Positions 15,035 to 16,505 of a stretch of DNA of 16,505 bases are shown here, piece by piece (within the stretch, counting starts at the first letter, position 1; each line of letters starts with the position of its first letter). The stretch is taken from the NCBI GenBank assembly GCA_964428275.1, contig CAYRXN010000386.1, forward strand, positions 1 to 16,505. Direction: 5' to 3'. Origin of the DNA: JALSRY01 sp964428275 (GTDB lineage Bacteria > Planctomycetota > Phycisphaerae > UBA1845 > Fen-1342). Position numbers and translations under genes: made by a program. The notes below the pieces were generated by a model. The model saw only the letters and a list, made by a program, of their open reading frames with translations. It was not told the DNA's origin and did no database searches.

Positions 15035-16078
15035 ATGTTGGTCGTGATGAAAGCCGACGCCGAGCAGGCCGACGTCGATCGGGTTTGCCAGGCGATTACC
15101 GAACTCAACCTCACGCCCCACCCGATCCCGGGCAAGTCCCGCACCGCGATCGGCATCACGGGCAACGTCGGCCCGGTCGATCCCTCGCTGCTCAGCGCCC
15201 TGCCCGGCGTGATCGAGGTCATTCGCGTCACGCGGCCCTACAAGCTCACCGGCCGCGAGATGCAGCCCGAGGACACCGTCATCCGCGTGGGGGACGTGCG
15301 CATCGGCGGCCCCGAAATCACCGTGATCGCCGGTCCGTGCTCGGTCGAGTCCCACGAGCAGACCGTCAGCGGCGCCCGCCACCTGCGCGCGCACGGCGCC
15401 CACATGCTCCGCGGCGGGGCGTTCAATCCGCGCACCAGCCCCTACACGTTCCAGGGGCTCGGCGAAGAGGGGCTCAAGATCCTGGCCGAGGCCCGGGCCC
15501 GGACCGGCCTGCCCGTCGTGTCCGAGCTGATGGACATCGAGAACATCGACCTGGCCGAACGGTACGTGGACGTGATCCAGATCGGCGCGCGCAACATGCA
15601 GAACTATCCGCTGCTCAAGCGCGTCGGGCGCAGCCGAAAGCCGGTGCTGCTCAAGCGCGGCCTGGCCGCGACGCTGGAGGAGTTCCTGCTGGCGGCCGAG
15701 TACATCATGGCCGAGGGCAATCGCAACGTGATGCTCTGCGAGCGCGGCATCCGCACCTTCAGCGACTACTCGCGTTTCACGCTCGACCTGAGCGTGGTCC
15801 CCGAGCTCAAGCGCATCAGCCACCTGCCGGTGATCGTGGACCCCAGCCACGCGGCCGGGCGGCGGCACCTGGTCATCCCGCTCGCGCGGGCCGCGATCGC
15901 CGCGGGCGCCGACGGCGTGATGGTCGAGGTCCACGCCGAGCCCAAGCGGGCGCGCTCCGACGGCGCCCAGGCGCTGACCCTGGAGATGTTCGGCGAGCTG
16001 ATGGAAGAGCTGCGGATCATCGCGCCCGCGGTGCGGCGAACCGCTTCGTCGGGCGGTTCCGCAGGCGCGTCGGCGTGA
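15035..16078 (+). CDS. aroF: 3-deoxy-7-phosphoheptulonate (DAHP) synthase with ferredoxin-like regulatory domain
   Basis: A 347-residue type I-beta DAHP synthase that condenses PEP with erythrose-4-phosphate, the first shikimate step. Residues 1 to about 70 match the ferredoxin-like domain found in the Thermotoga enzyme, where it mediates feedback inhibition by tyrosine and phenylalanine. The barrel (about 80-335) carries IAGPCSVES (98-106), RGGAFNPRTSPYTFQGLG (126-143), IGARNMQNYPLLK, CERGIRTF (235-242), DPSHAAGRR (269-277) and VEVHAEPKRARSDGAQAL (297-314). Metal ligands of the family correspond to C102, H272, E298 and D309. The RSDGAQAL ending and the regulatory domain separate it from KDO-8-phosphate synthase. 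The C-terminal tail (about 335-347) is low-complexity. Its presence in the trp operon suggests that carbon entry is co-expressed with the Trp and Tyr branches. Confidence 0.95.
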   Translation: MLVVMKADAEQADVDRVCQAITELNLTPHPIPGKSRTAIGITGNVGPVDPSLLSALPGVIEVIRVTRPYKLTGREMQPEDTVIRVGDVRIGGPEITVIAGPCSVESHEQTVSGARHLRAHGAHMLRGGAFNPRTSPYTFQGLGEEGLKILAEARARTGLPVVSELMDIENIDLAERYVDVIQIGARNMQNYPLLKRVGRSRKPVLLKRGLAATLEEFLLAAEYIMAEGNRNVMLCERGIRTFSDYSRFTLDLSVVPELKRISHLPVIVDPSHAAGRRHLVIPLARAAIAAGADGVMVEVHAEPKRARSDGAQALTLEMFGELMEELRIIAPAVRRTASSGGSAGASA

Positions 16079-16088
16079 GGTAGCCCCG

Positions 16089-16505
16089 ATGCCGCTGCCC
16101 GAGCTTCCGCACACGCCGTGCTGGTATCGCCGACTGGCCGCCCGGGCGGTCCCCGTCGATCTGTTCCGCGCGCTCTACGCCGACGAGCCGCGCGCGTTTC
16201 TGTACGAATCGCTCGAGGCCCACGGCGGCCGCGGCCGCTACTCGTTCATCGGGGCCAAGCCGCGGGCGGTCTTTTGCTGTCGCGGCGACCGCCTGCAGCT
16301 CGAACTGGACGGTCGCCGGCATCACGCCACCGGCGCGCCCCTGGCCGCCCTGCGCAAGCTGATCCGCACGCAACCGGACATCCCGCCGGTCGCTCCGTTC
16401 TGCGGCGGGGCCGTCGGCTACCTCAGCTACGACACGGCTCGCTGGACCGCGCGCATCCCCGACGCGAACCCCGACGACCTGGGCGTGCCCGACGCCCTGT
16501 TCATC
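16089..16505 (+). CDS. trpE: anthranilate synthase component I, N-terminal part (cut by window edge)
   Basis: The first 139 codons of an open frame with no stop before the right edge. YESLEAHGGRGRYSFIG (39-55) matches the LLES...GRYSFIG block of TrpE, part of the allosteric tryptophan site in the family, and FCGGAVGYLSYD (104-115) matches the next conserved block. The chorismate-binding catalytic half lies beyond the window, so PabB or a TrpE-TrpG fusion cannot be fully excluded; the operon context favours TrpE. GAGG at 16077-16080, overlapping the aroF stop, is the ribosome-binding site eight bases upstream of the ATG. As the usual first gene of trp operons, its place at the end here is notable. 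Confidence 0.9.
   Translation, partial: MPLPELPHTPCWYRRLAARAVPVDLFRALYADEPRAFLYESLEAHGGRGRYSFIGAKPRAVFCCRGDRLQLELDGRRHHATGAPLAALRKLIRTQPDIPPVAPFCGGAVGYLSYDTARWTARIPDANPDDLGVPDALFI

Noticed and set aside
15035..16078. KDO-8-phosphate synthase instead of DAHP synthase
   Set aside because: The N-terminal ferredoxin-like domain, the RSDGAQAL ending and the placement among trp genes fit the DAHP synthase branch of this shared family.

Overview
The window is a GC-rich, densely packed bacterial chromosomal segment holding metabolic and envelope genes. There are no rRNA, tRNA, insertion-sequence, phage or CRISPR signatures. The organism is most likely a planctomycete-like bacterium, perhaps from the Phycisphaerae side. 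That is an inference from three things: an AATGGCG/AATGCCG heptamer array of a kind I associate with such genomes, a VKOR-thioredoxin fusion, and the rearranged trp cluster. No taxonomic marker gene is present, so the assignment is tentative.

Layout. Positions 1-238 hold two families of short tandem repeats; the second runs into the stop codon of a leftward MsbA-type ABC exporter (237-2156). A leftward EamA/DMT transporter (2412-3380) follows. Divergent from it is a rightward membrane protein (3522-5429) that fuses a VKOR disulfide-generating domain to two DsbA-like thioredoxin domains, the second lacking its catalytic cysteines. Next come a leftward PhzF-family enzyme (5456-6382) and a leftward secreted beta-propeller-like protein (6447-7808), probably co-transcribed. 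A rightward three-gene set follows: an unrecognised protein resembling a degenerate HD domain (7969-8721), hypoxanthine phosphoribosyltransferase hpt (8756-9298) and a two-TM bacterial PH-domain protein (9295-9864). A leftward clpS (9913-10200) separates this set from the last block.

From about 10.55 kb to the right edge is one tightly packed aromatic amino acid operon: trpC, a chorismate mutase/prephenate dehydrogenase fusion (tyrA), trpF, trpB, trpA, a type I DAHP synthase with an N-terminal ferredoxin-like regulatory domain (aroF), and the start of trpE, cut by the window edge. The first five genes overlap one another by 4 to 20 bases. The block thus joins the first shikimate step (DAHP synthase), the tyrosine branch (TyrA) and most of the tryptophan branch in one transcription unit. 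trpD and trpG are not in the window and may lie downstream of trpE.

Most of the content is ordinary. The points most worth a second look are the VKOR-DsbA-dead DsbA fusion, the heptamer array that begins inside a stop codon, the unusual order of the trp/tyr/aroF operon, and a putative leaderless promoter with an inverted repeat at about 7.82 kb.
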